Positions 43,185-54,300 of a stretch of DNA of 64,000 nt are shown piece by piece; within the stretch, counting starts at the first letter, position 1; every line of letters starts with the position of its first letter. The position numbers were made by a program, and so were the translations under genes. The notes under the pieces were generated by a model. It did not search any database, had not been told where the DNA came from, and saw nothing but the letters and a program-made list of their open reading frames with translations. This DNA is from Azolla caroliniana. Lineage: Eukaryota > Polypodiophyta. The stretch covers positions 13,330,001 to 13,394,000 of the forward strand of contig JBHGNT010000003.1 in assembly GCA_043228905.1 (NCBI GenBank), given 5' to 3'.

Positions 43185-43690
43185 TGAAAACCATTCGATG
43201 TTGGGGGTCACGTGGAATGTGGCACTAGAATCCAGTATCCACGTGTGTCCATCTTGTGCATTGTAGAGGACTTCTCTGATCATCAAGTGGACTCTAAAGA
43301 GACAATTTCTCCGGATCGGGTGTCGGTAACATTAACTTTGTTGCCGACTGGAGAGTGGTCTGAGACGGGTTGTCCTCGATTCCGCTCGTATCGCCAATCA
43401 CTCTCTTTTCTCTTGATCGACCAACAGTCAGAAACATTGTGGCCAACTTTTCTGTAGTGTGTGCAGAATTCGCCTAATCGGTTGTTCTCGACTTCGACCG
43501 ATGTCGGTCTCCCCTCGTTTTCGATCAATTGGTATTCTGACCGGTTCTATCGGCTTGTTCTCTCGTTTGACTCTATCGGTCAAACGACCCAATTGAGTGA
43601 TGTGCTTTTGCCGATTCATCGATGGTAAGCCCCATCGATTTTCGCCGAATGTCCTCGGTGAGGACTTGGCCAATCGTCTCATCCAGATTT
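43185..43690 (-). pseudogene. copia gag knuckle and protease fragment
   Basis: The minus-strand frame has FGENRWGLPSMNRQKHITQL, a knuckle-like FCTHYRKVGHNVSDCW (second Cys changed to Tyr), KVNVTDTRSGEIVSLEST, and then, with a stop and frameshift, a protease-like segment near 43190-43260. It ends where an opposite-strand copia RT begins, so the piece is part of a rearranged element. Confidence 0.72.
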
Positions 43691-44690
43691 AGGCTGATTG
43701 TAGGAAGCAATCAAGCACAGATCGGAAAGCTAAAGCGAAGCCTTCATGACAAGTTTGCGATGAAGGAACTCGGACAAGCCCGTCACATACTAGGCATGAG
43801 GATTGAGCGAAATCGGACGACCAAGACTCTCCGACTCTCCCAGTCCGACTACATCTGGAAGGTGCTGAGGCACTTCAACATGCAGAATGCGAAGCCAGCA
43901 CCAACACCGCTTCTGACGTCGATCCCACTATCAGACAGAGACTCTCCTTCAACGGACAAGGAGAGAGAGCTTAATGGAAAGATGCCCTACGCATCGGCCG
44001 TAGGAAGTATCATGTACCCAATGGTGGTGACCCGACCCGACCTAGCCTATGTCGTAAGAGTGGTCAGCCGGTACATGTCAAACCCAGGACGGAAGCATTG
44101 GGAGGCCGTCAAGCACATCTTCAGGTACTTGAGAGGGACCAAAGATACACAGCTAACTTTTGATTTGACAACCTCAGCTGAAGTCAAAGGCTACACTAAC
44201 TCCAACTATGCATGAAACACGGACAATTAGAAGTCAACATCAAGCTATATTTCACCTATGGTGGCAGTGCGATATCATGGAGGTCGAAGCTTCAAGAGTG
44301 CACGGCCCTGTCAACCACAGAGGCCGAGTACATAGCAGCATTGGAGGCAGCGAAGGAAGCGATCTAGCTGCACCGAATGTCTACCAACTTCTCATCTACA
44401 AGCCGAATCGACTGACTAACGCCGACCATATATTGCGACTCACAAAGTGCAATTCACCTCATTAACAATCACATCTATCACACAAAGACGAAGCACATTG
44501 AGGTACGGTATCATCACATCCGGGAGCTCATAACTGAGAAGAGGCTCAAAGTCCAGAAAATCGACACCGAGGTGAACATCGCCTATTGCCTGACGAAGCC
44601 ACTCCCAGATCAACGCTTCGGAGCACTAAGGACAGAGATGGGACAACGACAAGCGACTGAGCAAGAGAAAAACCGAACGAAGAGTGGAAG
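43690..44690 (+). pseudogene. copia RT C-terminus and RNase H, inverted relative to its neighbour
   Basis: RT end: LHDKFAMKELGQARHILGMR, QSDYIWKVLRHFNMQNAKPA, MPYASAVGSIMYPMVVTRPD and HWEAVKHIFRYLRGTKDTQL; then RNase H with stops and frameshifts (GYTNSNYA, near 44305 a CTALSTTEAEYIAA-type block, HIEVRYHHIRELITEKRLK). The same family as the fragment at 62942-63770 (-). The 3' region runs to a polypurine tract CGGGGGAG at 44854-44861. Confidence 0.83.
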
Positions 44691-44861
44691 GTGATAGCTA
44701 ATCGGATCAACCATGACAACACATCCTACACCTCTGCCGATTCAGCCATATGTTGACTGACTTGTAATATAAATTTAGGTTAGGTTTGTAATCTAGGTTT
44801 ACAGGGGAGATAACCCCAAATACATGTACATGAAGAAAAGGGTCGTCCTTTTACGGGGGAG

Positions 44862-45110
44862 TTTCTTGGCATAAAAGGCCGACTCCTTCCACTTTGTATC
44901 CTAGTGTGAACTCGTACATATAGTTAGGGCTTAGTATATAAGTGATAACCTAACGTTGTAAAGAGAGAGTCACTTGATCATCCTATACATCGAGTCTCTG
45001 AGAGAGAGAGATAAATAGAAATAAAGAAAGCTTCCATTAAAGCTTCATCTTTGTGTATCTATTATCTGTCTATATCTTCTTGCCTTCCGTCTGTGTTGTT
45101 TGTTGAGCAT
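44862..45110 (+). repeat. probable copia 3' LTR remnant
   Basis: The sequence directly after CGGGGGAG has a TATA-like AGTATATAAG at about 44934-44943 and a (GA)n run near 45000-45010. The expected TG start appears mutated (TTTCTTGG), and the right end is not defined. Confidence 0.5.
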
Positions 45111-48100
45111 AACTGATAGGTCCTCACATACGTATCCGCGCATATGTGTCCTTCATAAACCTCTTACATCAAATTTGAAGCGTAGTTCGTGTCTCCTTTT
45201 TGTAGTTGCCGAGCATGTTCATTAATCATTTTGATATCGCAAGTATGGATATCTGTTAGCACTCATTCTCCTATCTCAGATTTGATGTTTCTTCAATCAC
45301 CAAACCTCTTACATCAAATTTGAACCTTCCGATACGAGTTCGTCTATCACCAGTTTGAGGCTTCTTACAACACAAATCAGCTTATGCAAGATTTGTTTTT
45401 GCTTCGTGGCATAAGAGTTCTCTATTATGACCATAGCTTCTATGAAGGGTAACTTTCATTCCTGTATCTTCTTAATTACCTCTATACAACAAGTGATTTC
45501 AAAACCTAGTTTCAAAGGGTCTTTGGTTGCTCTTTGGTTTTTTGCTTTACCAAGGGAGAGGTCAAGTGGTGCAAGTGTGTCCATGTTCAATGGTTACATA
45601 TTGGTGAATACTAAAAAGGTTTTCGTTAACATTTTTAGCTTACTCTCTCTATGTCATTTTAGCTTTACGATTTACCTACCTAGTGTCTTTATGTCCAAGA
45701 TATCTCTTTGTATTTTTCCTTTATCTCAGCATAAGATGGTCATTTGCATGTAAACTAGTACTCTTTCATTATTTATTTGTGACATAATCTAAATATCCTT
45801 TCCTCTCGAGGAACTCCATTAACCCAACCATTTCAATCTAAAGGTGGTGGGATGATACTCTAGGTTGTCCAATGACAATGCTTGGTGCATTTGGTGAGAA
45901 CATATCTAGATATATTATTCATATAATAAATCCCAACTCAAAGAAATGCATGAAATGTTCCTTAACATTGAGGGAATTGCGCTAACATTTTACTTTTATT
46001 GACAACCCTTTTCACGAACCTGAGATAAAAGTGAACATGTCCCAAGTAGGAGTATATAAAAGCCACCATTCTTGATTTGAAGAGACTTCTTTACAAAATA
46101 GTTACGCATCTTTTCAAACTGTTTCCATGTGCACTAAAGAGCATATGGTGTTTGTGTCTTGATAAAGCTTCATAGGCAATGCTTCAAAGTCTTCCAAGTG
46201 CACTTAAGCTACAAGCCTACAACCCCATAGAATAAGAAACATTGGTGTCATCAACATAAAAATAAGCATTGGTGTCATCAACATGTCAAAAGGTATTTTG
46301 GAAGAACTCAAACTTTTTATTTCTACCAAGTTTTAAGGAGAAAAGGAACAAACTCTTACTTTCATCATAATCATTAAAACAGGAGCAAAGGGCATGTTAT
46401 ATTTTCTTAAAGACACCCTCCACCAAATTGAATTAACACTCGACCTCTCCAATTGAATTAACCTTGGCACCAACTCTATACCCAATTATTTAGAATGTGG
46501 CAATTCTTAGGTTTCAAACATAGGACTTTATATTGACTTCCAAATTTAGAGTATAACATAAACTATTATATAGCACAAGTTATGTTGGTGCTTCAATCCT
46601 TGAGTTAACATAAAATTCCACCAATAGTACCATTTAAGGTCATGAGTACTTATGCACCACAACACGATGTAAATAGACTTCTGCAAGACCAAATGCTTAA
46701 ATAAATTGAACTACGCAAACCTACTGCCAACAAATGATATCAAGAATTTTAACCACTAAGTCTGCTAATTGTCATTACTATGTTTACAATAATATTCTAC
46801 ACAGTAGATTCTTTACTCTAATGATTGCACTATCAATAGCATGTGTATCGAGAACATATCAATTCTAGATTAGACTTAATACTTTACATTACAGTTTTCA
46901 GATATTAGTCCATTTTATCCTATTGTAAAACATACCAGATAGAATATATCATCGAGTTATAGAGATTTATCAAAATTCCAGCCTAGTTTTAAAAAGATCA
47001 AGCCCATGTAAGTAATAAATTACTTGCTATTCTAAAATAGATCATTTATAACTTATACCACTCGGTCGGAAACTGAGAATGCAATTAAGTTTAAGTACTT
47101 AGGTATGAATCAACATTTCCCATCATTTACAATGATATACTGTCCATAAGACAATCCAATAAGTTAACGGGAAATGCTTCTCCAACATAACAAGGATCCA
47201 ACATTAAACTTTACAATTACCAAACATTGCACTCAGCTATAATAAATAAGATAACTCAAACAATAGAGACAAAATATTCACTATTTCCCAAAATTGAGGT
47301 TGAAACAATTCTAATAAGGAAAACATATCATGTGGCAGGCAAGAGCACACATACCATTTTACATCTAATTTGGAAATGGATAAGATAATCACATCTATGT
47401 ACGAATTAAAGCAGACTTTCCATAAAAAGATAACATTAAGACGCAACTCTCACAATCATTGGTTTTGCAAGGCAAATTAAATATTATATGCCAATGAGAA
47501 ACTCTAAGATCAGTACTGAATTCATATTCGAATGATCTAGAATGTTTGACATAAATGACATACATTAGCACAAATCCTTGAGGGACAAATTTAGACCTAC
47601 AACCAACGGCCAGTCTAGAATTCAACCATCATGGATGCAAATTTCCAATGAACATGCCCTTTTCCTGTAAGCACTGGTCAAGTGAAAATTTTCCAACCCT
47701 GGAAACCCCTCCTGTCACACAATGAAGTTCTGAATTCTGCAACCCCCCTATTTGAAAGGTCTACAGACAGTAACTATTTTATGCATGACATCGGTGTTTG
47801 ACTTAATTGTTAATATTAAAGCACAATCAAGAGAGACCACTGCTCAATTCTGGGCTTCTTAACCACCTCTGTCATGAGCACAAGACATGACCAGGTTGTT
47901 CTTTGTTAATTGGGAACATCATAGGCAATGTTGAGTATAACATATCACATGATGCATGCTGTGTTGCATACCCGTAATGATCACACTAGCCTGACCTTAC
48001 TTACCAATAGTGATTGATCACCACTAATTATAGTGAAAGAAAAGAAGCAAAATGCAGCTGGAAATGGGTACCATTCTTGTTGCCTTACACTCAACTGCAG

Positions 48101-48231
48101 CAGGGAAAACATGATTATTATTTGCAAAAGTAGGAAAAGAGGCACCTGAAGATAAAATGAGACATGACTTGAAACTACCAGATATGATATAGCACACAAA
48201 TAAAAATCGAGTACAATTTTCCAGTCAGCTG
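45111..48231. other. long non-coding stretch downstream of the phosphatase gene
   Basis: AT-rich DNA with no gene that I can support. A direct repeat AAACCTCTTACATCAAATTTGA occurs at about 45157 and 45301. Frames such as 45427-45753 lack any domain and have the composition of random AT-rich DNA. The rightmost few hundred bases should hold the 3' untranslated region of the phosphatase gene (minus strand), but I found no unambiguous polyadenylation signal. Confidence 0.55.
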
Positions 48232-48293
48232 CTACAGAAAATAATCTGGTGCGGGCTTTTTTGATGGTACTCCCCTTGCTTCCTGTTTAGTGA

Positions 48294-48357
<64 letters not shown>

Positions 48358-51300
48358 CATGGCAAAATCAAGTGTTGGGTCCTCAAGTAATACCTTTTAA
48401 CACTTTGGTGACACTAGTACTTCTCTATGGGGTGTAAGTGTAGGAAGGTAGCGTCCCTATGTCCACTTGGAAAGCATTTGAAAATGTCCAAAAGCATTTT
48501 CTTACAAAGTTTATCCGAGTCAAGAAACAAACCCCATACACCCTCCTACTTGATATGGGATCACTCTCATTGAGATCATGGTCATGGAAAGGGTTGTCAA
48601 ATAAATGCTTAAAATTCAAAAAGGTCCCTTGCATCGACTTCCGAGAATACATACACCCTCCTATTTGAGACGAGATCACTTCTCATTGAGATCATGGCCA
48701 TAGAAAGGGTTGTCGAATACATACTTAAAAGTTCAAAAAGGTCCCTCACATCGACTTCCTAGAATCACCTACACCCTCCTATTTGAGACAGTACCACTTC
48801 TCATTGAGATCATGGCCATGGAAAGGTTTGTCGAATACATGCTTGAAGTTCAAAAAGATCCCTCACATCGAATTCCTAGAATCACACGCTCCCTCCTTAA
48901 AACAGGATCACTTCTCATTGAGATTATTCCCTTGGAAAGGTTTGTCGAATACACACTCATAAAGTTCAAAAAGATCCTTCACATCTTAGAATCACATGGG
49001 AAGCAAGCAAAAAGATCTAAAACACACAAAAGCAAATGAAATTGTTCTAGTTTGATGCAACATTTGAAAAAATGGTTTCAAAGATTGGATGCAGCACACT
49101 TGCTTTATGATGCATCACTAGATTCCTTTGTAAATGAGGCCTTTTTGCAACACCAATGTATCATGACATGGGAAAAATGTGGACGTTCACTCTTAACACA
49201 TTATACAACATATCTGCACCTTACTACCTTTGGTCACATTCGAGTATACATTCCACAAATCTTCGGTGATAAACCCAATCCGTGTACGAGTTTCTCTGAT
49301 GATCACAATGGCCCTCTAGATTGCAACATTCATTAGTAAAGTTCTTGAACATTGGGAGTTGTTGCTCACTTTTACATGTATTACATGAAAATGTTAATAC
49401 TTTTTAGCCCCGTAGATCATATCTGACCTTCAAAGACAATAATAAAATCTCTATCTCTGTAGCTGTTTAGCTTGATGGTTTTACACCATGGCATCAAAGT
49501 CATAAAATTTAGATAGCAAGCTGTCTCCTATGGGCATAACAAAGATATCCATCTATCTATCCCCCTCCTTAATCGGATCCATTGGGATTTTATCACTAGA
49601 GAAAATAAAGTGTTGTAGACAGACAAAGTAGTGACAAAATTGCACGTTAATTGGATGGCCATAGAAAAGATCTAAGTTTGATAACTATTGTGATCACATT
49701 AATGAAGATAGTATCATATCTCAGATTTAATCATGTATACATAAATGCCCCTACGTCAAACCTAAGCAAGTTCACACAAACTACATCCCGAGACAGGACG
49801 ATGTACAGGTTTGGATGTAAGGTCAACTAGGCATGTGGAAAGGTCCTAATAAAAAACATCATTAAACTAAAGATCCAATTTTCTGCATGTTGGAAACCCT
49901 TATATACTTTCTCTGGACAGGTCCACTATAGTGGCAAGCAAGTCCCTGGCATTGGGCATATCTACCACAACTATTAGAATTTAGAGTAAACGAACAGATA
50001 GCAAAACTTGAACCCTCTCTCTTATATGGGAGGGGAGATCCCTAGCATTTCTTTGGGGGCATACTTGAGGTGCTGCATCGAAAACTCTGAACTTCTTGGT
50101 CAAGTGCTCATCAAGCTCCAAAATTGCAGCCACATTGCCACACCTGTATAAGCATTCAGTAGTCAAAGATAAGATACAAGGTTTTGATCAATAAAGAATA
50201 CTTGTTTGTCATAAACACTACACAACTCAATATTTTCATAATAACCACTGTTTCAAAACTATAAATTTTCTACACACCTGTAACAGTAATTTGGAGCTGA
50301 CCATACAGTGACTATTTGGTCATTGAACATCCATTTGTAGCCTTCCATAACTAGTTGATGTGCCCGGCATATTAAATCTAGCTTGTTTGTATGATTGAAC
50401 TCAGTCACTGTACTAGCACCAAATAAATAACCTGCGCCTCTTGGGCTGATTCCCCATCCATCAATTGCTTCTGGATCTGACCAGAGCAGATCACACATTG
50501 CTCCTTCATGTGGTACTTCTTGCTTTCGATCAATTATCCTAATCTGATGAATACAATTTCAGAAGTTTGAGCTTGAAAAGCTAATAAATGATTATATTAA
50601 CCATAGCACCTACTTCATCTAATGACTGAATTGAAGGTGAAAGCCCACCATGAACATTGAATATCCGATTTTCTATCAAAGCTGACAGACTGCCCAAAAA
50701 AGATATGAAAATTTTTAGCACAATCATTTAGGCACGATATAACTAGAAGATTCTGCTGATCTCTTCACAGATGACATCCTTGAAATATATCATTGTATCG
50801 TTTTATGAAAGAAGCAATCTGCACTCAAGCAATCCATACATATTTTTTATGTGAAATTTATGTGGGTTAGTATATGGAATGTTTGCATGACAGAATGTGC
50901 ATCATGTTTCACTTGGTAATAGTGTGGCTGACCTTCTATATATACACCAACTGTATGGAGCACATATTCTCAAACATTAGTCGACATAAATTTCTTGCCA
51001 TATTTATATAAAAACTGAGCATTAAGGACATGACTTTCCATAGCTGCGTTATTGGCCAGCTCAACAAAACATCGCACAAGTTCACCTAGTAGATGGCCAT
51101 AGGTGCGTTAGTAGAGTGCATGCTCTGCTGCCAACATGATGTACAGAACAATGAGAATTACACATACAAATACCCATCCAACCCAGGATATCATTGATGA
51201 CCATTTTGCTCTACCGTCTATGCCACTTCTTGGCTGCACTTATATCATTACCATGATTACTGTTATGTATACAGTGTAATGCAGCCTCTACAAGTCACAG

Positions 51301-54300
51301 TTTACTGCAGAGTCCAGTTTCAGCACTCTGAACTTTGTGAATGAGATCATATAATGGTATTAACTATTTTGCATCCATCGATCACCTTCACTTTTCTTCA
51401 GACTAATGATTGCTGTTATGTATACTGTGTAATGCAGCCTCTTCAAGTCATAGTTTACTGCACAGTCCAGTTTCAGCACTCTGAACCTTGTGAATAGATC
51501 ATATAATGGTATTAACTACTTTGCATCCCATCGACTATCTTCACTTTTCTTCAGACTAATGATAAGTCCCCGGAATCAAAGGCATCTACAACAACCAAAG
51601 CGATGAATGATACCTCACCCCTAGTTAAAATTAGCAATGGGCACGGTTTCGGTCAAACCAAACCAAACCGTTAAGCCATGGTTTAACGGTTTATTGGTTC
51701 CAAACAAAATTATTGGTTTCGTTTGGATTTTCGATAAACAGTTCGGGTTCGGTTCGGTTTGGTTCTAAAACTCAGGTTTATAGGTTTATAGGTTTGGTTT
51801 GAAGGTTTATAGGTTTTTGGTTAACTTTTCTTTTTACCTTAATAATTTTTTAATTTAATGGTTATTAACGGTTTTTTATTGATTTAATTAATTTAACTTA
51901 AATGTTTATTTAATTTAATGGTTCAATTAAAGTTTCTTTTATTGATTTAATAAATTTAACTTAAATGCTTATTTAATTTAATGTATTTTTGTTTATTTAG
52001 ATGTTTAATTAGTTTGATTTAAATGGTTAGGTTTAATTTTTTTATTTAATGGTTCAGTTTGGTTTCAACTTTTCCCTAAACAGTTTGGTTTGGTTTTTGT
52101 TTTATATAAACGGTTCGGTTCAGTTTCTTTGCCTTGAAACCGAACCGAACCGAAACCCAACCATGCCCATTGCTAGTTAAAATTGTGTACCCATGCACAT
52201 TTATGTTCTCCCATGCATATGACATGAACTCCATAGTGTATCCACCCAATTGACTGACCTTAGATAATCAAATATATCTGTGCAATATCGCCATACATTT
52301 ACTGAGCCATATTTGCGTAGGCATTCATCATAAAATCCATAAACCTAAAATAAGAGAAGAATATACATTGAGTTGAAACCACCTGATGTATGAACAAGCT
52401 GAACAATAGGTATAGAACACCAGCACTTTTACCTGTGTTATTTGTCTACTTTCATGATTACCACGTATTAACGTAATTCGATCAGGATACCTAACCTGAC
52501 ATGAACAAATCAACATCATGTTTAATTTTCACCACAAAATGCAGAACTTATTCATTTCACTTCCAACACTGGTATTTCTTAGTACATACCTATTACTTCT
52601 ACTTTTTATGAGCTGAGATTGCAATCAGATACTTACATCAACAAAAAAATCTAAGGTAGCTAGTTTAGGACACAAAATATGATGTTTCGTTAATTGACAC
52701 GCAACGATCTTGGTAAGAGTAAACATACCTTTAAAGCCAAAAGTAGCAAAAATGTTTCCACAGAATAGTAACCTCGATCAACAAAATCACCCAAAAAGAG
52801 ATAATTGGTTTGTGGACATTCTCCTCCAACTTTGAACAGCTCTTTCATGTCATAGAATTGTCCATGAATGTCTCCGCAGATCTGCAGTAAAGAAGGGGGG
52901 CGATTACCAAAATATTTAAAATTACAGAAGCAACTTTATCATACATTGAGTAAATTGCATTTAAAGAGCTCTATATAATCGTTAGAAATATCTCAAGCAT
53001 ATTATGCATGAACTGATGTGCATGTAGCTTAAGATGTCCACATTAGAAACTTGAACCAGAACCAGTTTCCCTGTACGAACATATTGTCCTAAGAGTTAAA
53101 TGTTGCTAATATCAAAGTCATGGTCATAAGCACTGTCAAAATGAAAATCGGCAACCTGTAGCATAAAATGAAGATGAGGCAATTGAAGTGATCCACAGTT
53201 TCAAACCTTGGAAATGGCAGACCTAGTCAATTTACACTAGAAACATAAGAAACTGTGCGAACATATTGGACTAGGAGTCAACGTGACTAAGATTAAAGTC
53301 ATGGTGGTGACCACTGTCAAAACGGGAAATCAGAAACCAGTAGTATACAATGAAGAGGAGGCAATTGAGGTGGTTTCAGTCTTGAATACCTTGGAGCTGA
53401 CATAACTTATGAATTTACACTTGGAAGAGGTGTCTAACTAGGAGTATGGAAACCAGCACTGTCCAATACTATTACTTTGGGAGAATGTGCCACATAAGCA
53501 CAACACAAAGATGGGAGATTAGAGCAATGATATTCAGTGAGAGTGTAGCTCAGCTTCTTCTTTATGAAGCTGAGGTTTCAGTATGAAGTATTTCAGTAAC
53601 CTCATGGAATGAAATAGATAAAGTACAAAAACAAATTCTAGTCATTCAGAGATTAAGAGCACAATCCCATACTCTATAATGTTTTCTGAAATCTGAAGAA
53701 GGCCAATCAAGTTTATGCCCTTCAAAAAGTTTGCAAACACGTACTGAAAGTAAGAAAAAAGCCTCAAAAAGCCTTCACAAGGTCACGTAGGAAATTCAAC
53801 GCTTACCACAGAAAAACCACATAAACAGATTTCTTTCATTCAGCAGGAGCCAATACATCTGGAACTAGTTTGCAAGATGGCATGTTGAAGAATATTTGGA
53901 TGTTCATGTAGAGGACAAGAAAGGGACAGGAGAACATGAGTAGAATCCTTATTCAGCCAGATTGGAAACACTCAACACGAAATGGAGAAAATCCGAACGT
54001 AGATAGATCTAAGTTTGACTATTATTGCAGCCATATTAACACTCAATATTGGAAAATTACCACGGGAGTCAAGCCAATGCCCGAGCTTAAATCCAAACAC
54101 CTATATCCAAAATGAATGAGACATGCCACCAAGTGATACTCACAATCACACTGTTGAAGATATAAACACATTTTTGGCTGGACATTAATTAGAAAAGGAG
54201 AATATCCCAGCAAGGCTGAACATTGGCTGAATAGAAACAGAAGATTGGCAGAACACTGAGCAGAAAAAGAGAATACCGGAAGCAGAAGAATGTGTCCAAG

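Noticed and set aside
45427-45753. 108-codon open frame downstream of PPX
   Set aside because: No recognisable domain, hydrophobic AT-driven composition, and no splice or leader context.
48710-49039. 109-codon frame in the phosphatase region
   Set aside because: It follows a 116-bp intronic tandem repeat and has no domain; the correct last exon is 48232-48282.
49981-50166. PPX C-terminus ending ..[14 protein letters not shown] by read-through of exon 7
   Set aside because: A GTATG donor follows DAAPQ and a proper last exon encoding [16 protein letters not shown] with an AG acceptor exists at 48282, so the read-through tail is intron. A retained-intron isoform cannot be excluded.
50259-50498. 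Separate small phosphatase gene starting at an internal Met
   Set aside because: The Met is internal to PPX exon 6 ([12 protein letters not shown]); flanking exons with matching phases complete one gene.
51600-52190. Telomere-like or satellite sequence because of GGTTCGGTTCGG runs
   Set aside because: The runs are sub-terminal parts of one 542-bp TIR element with a TSD, not an array.
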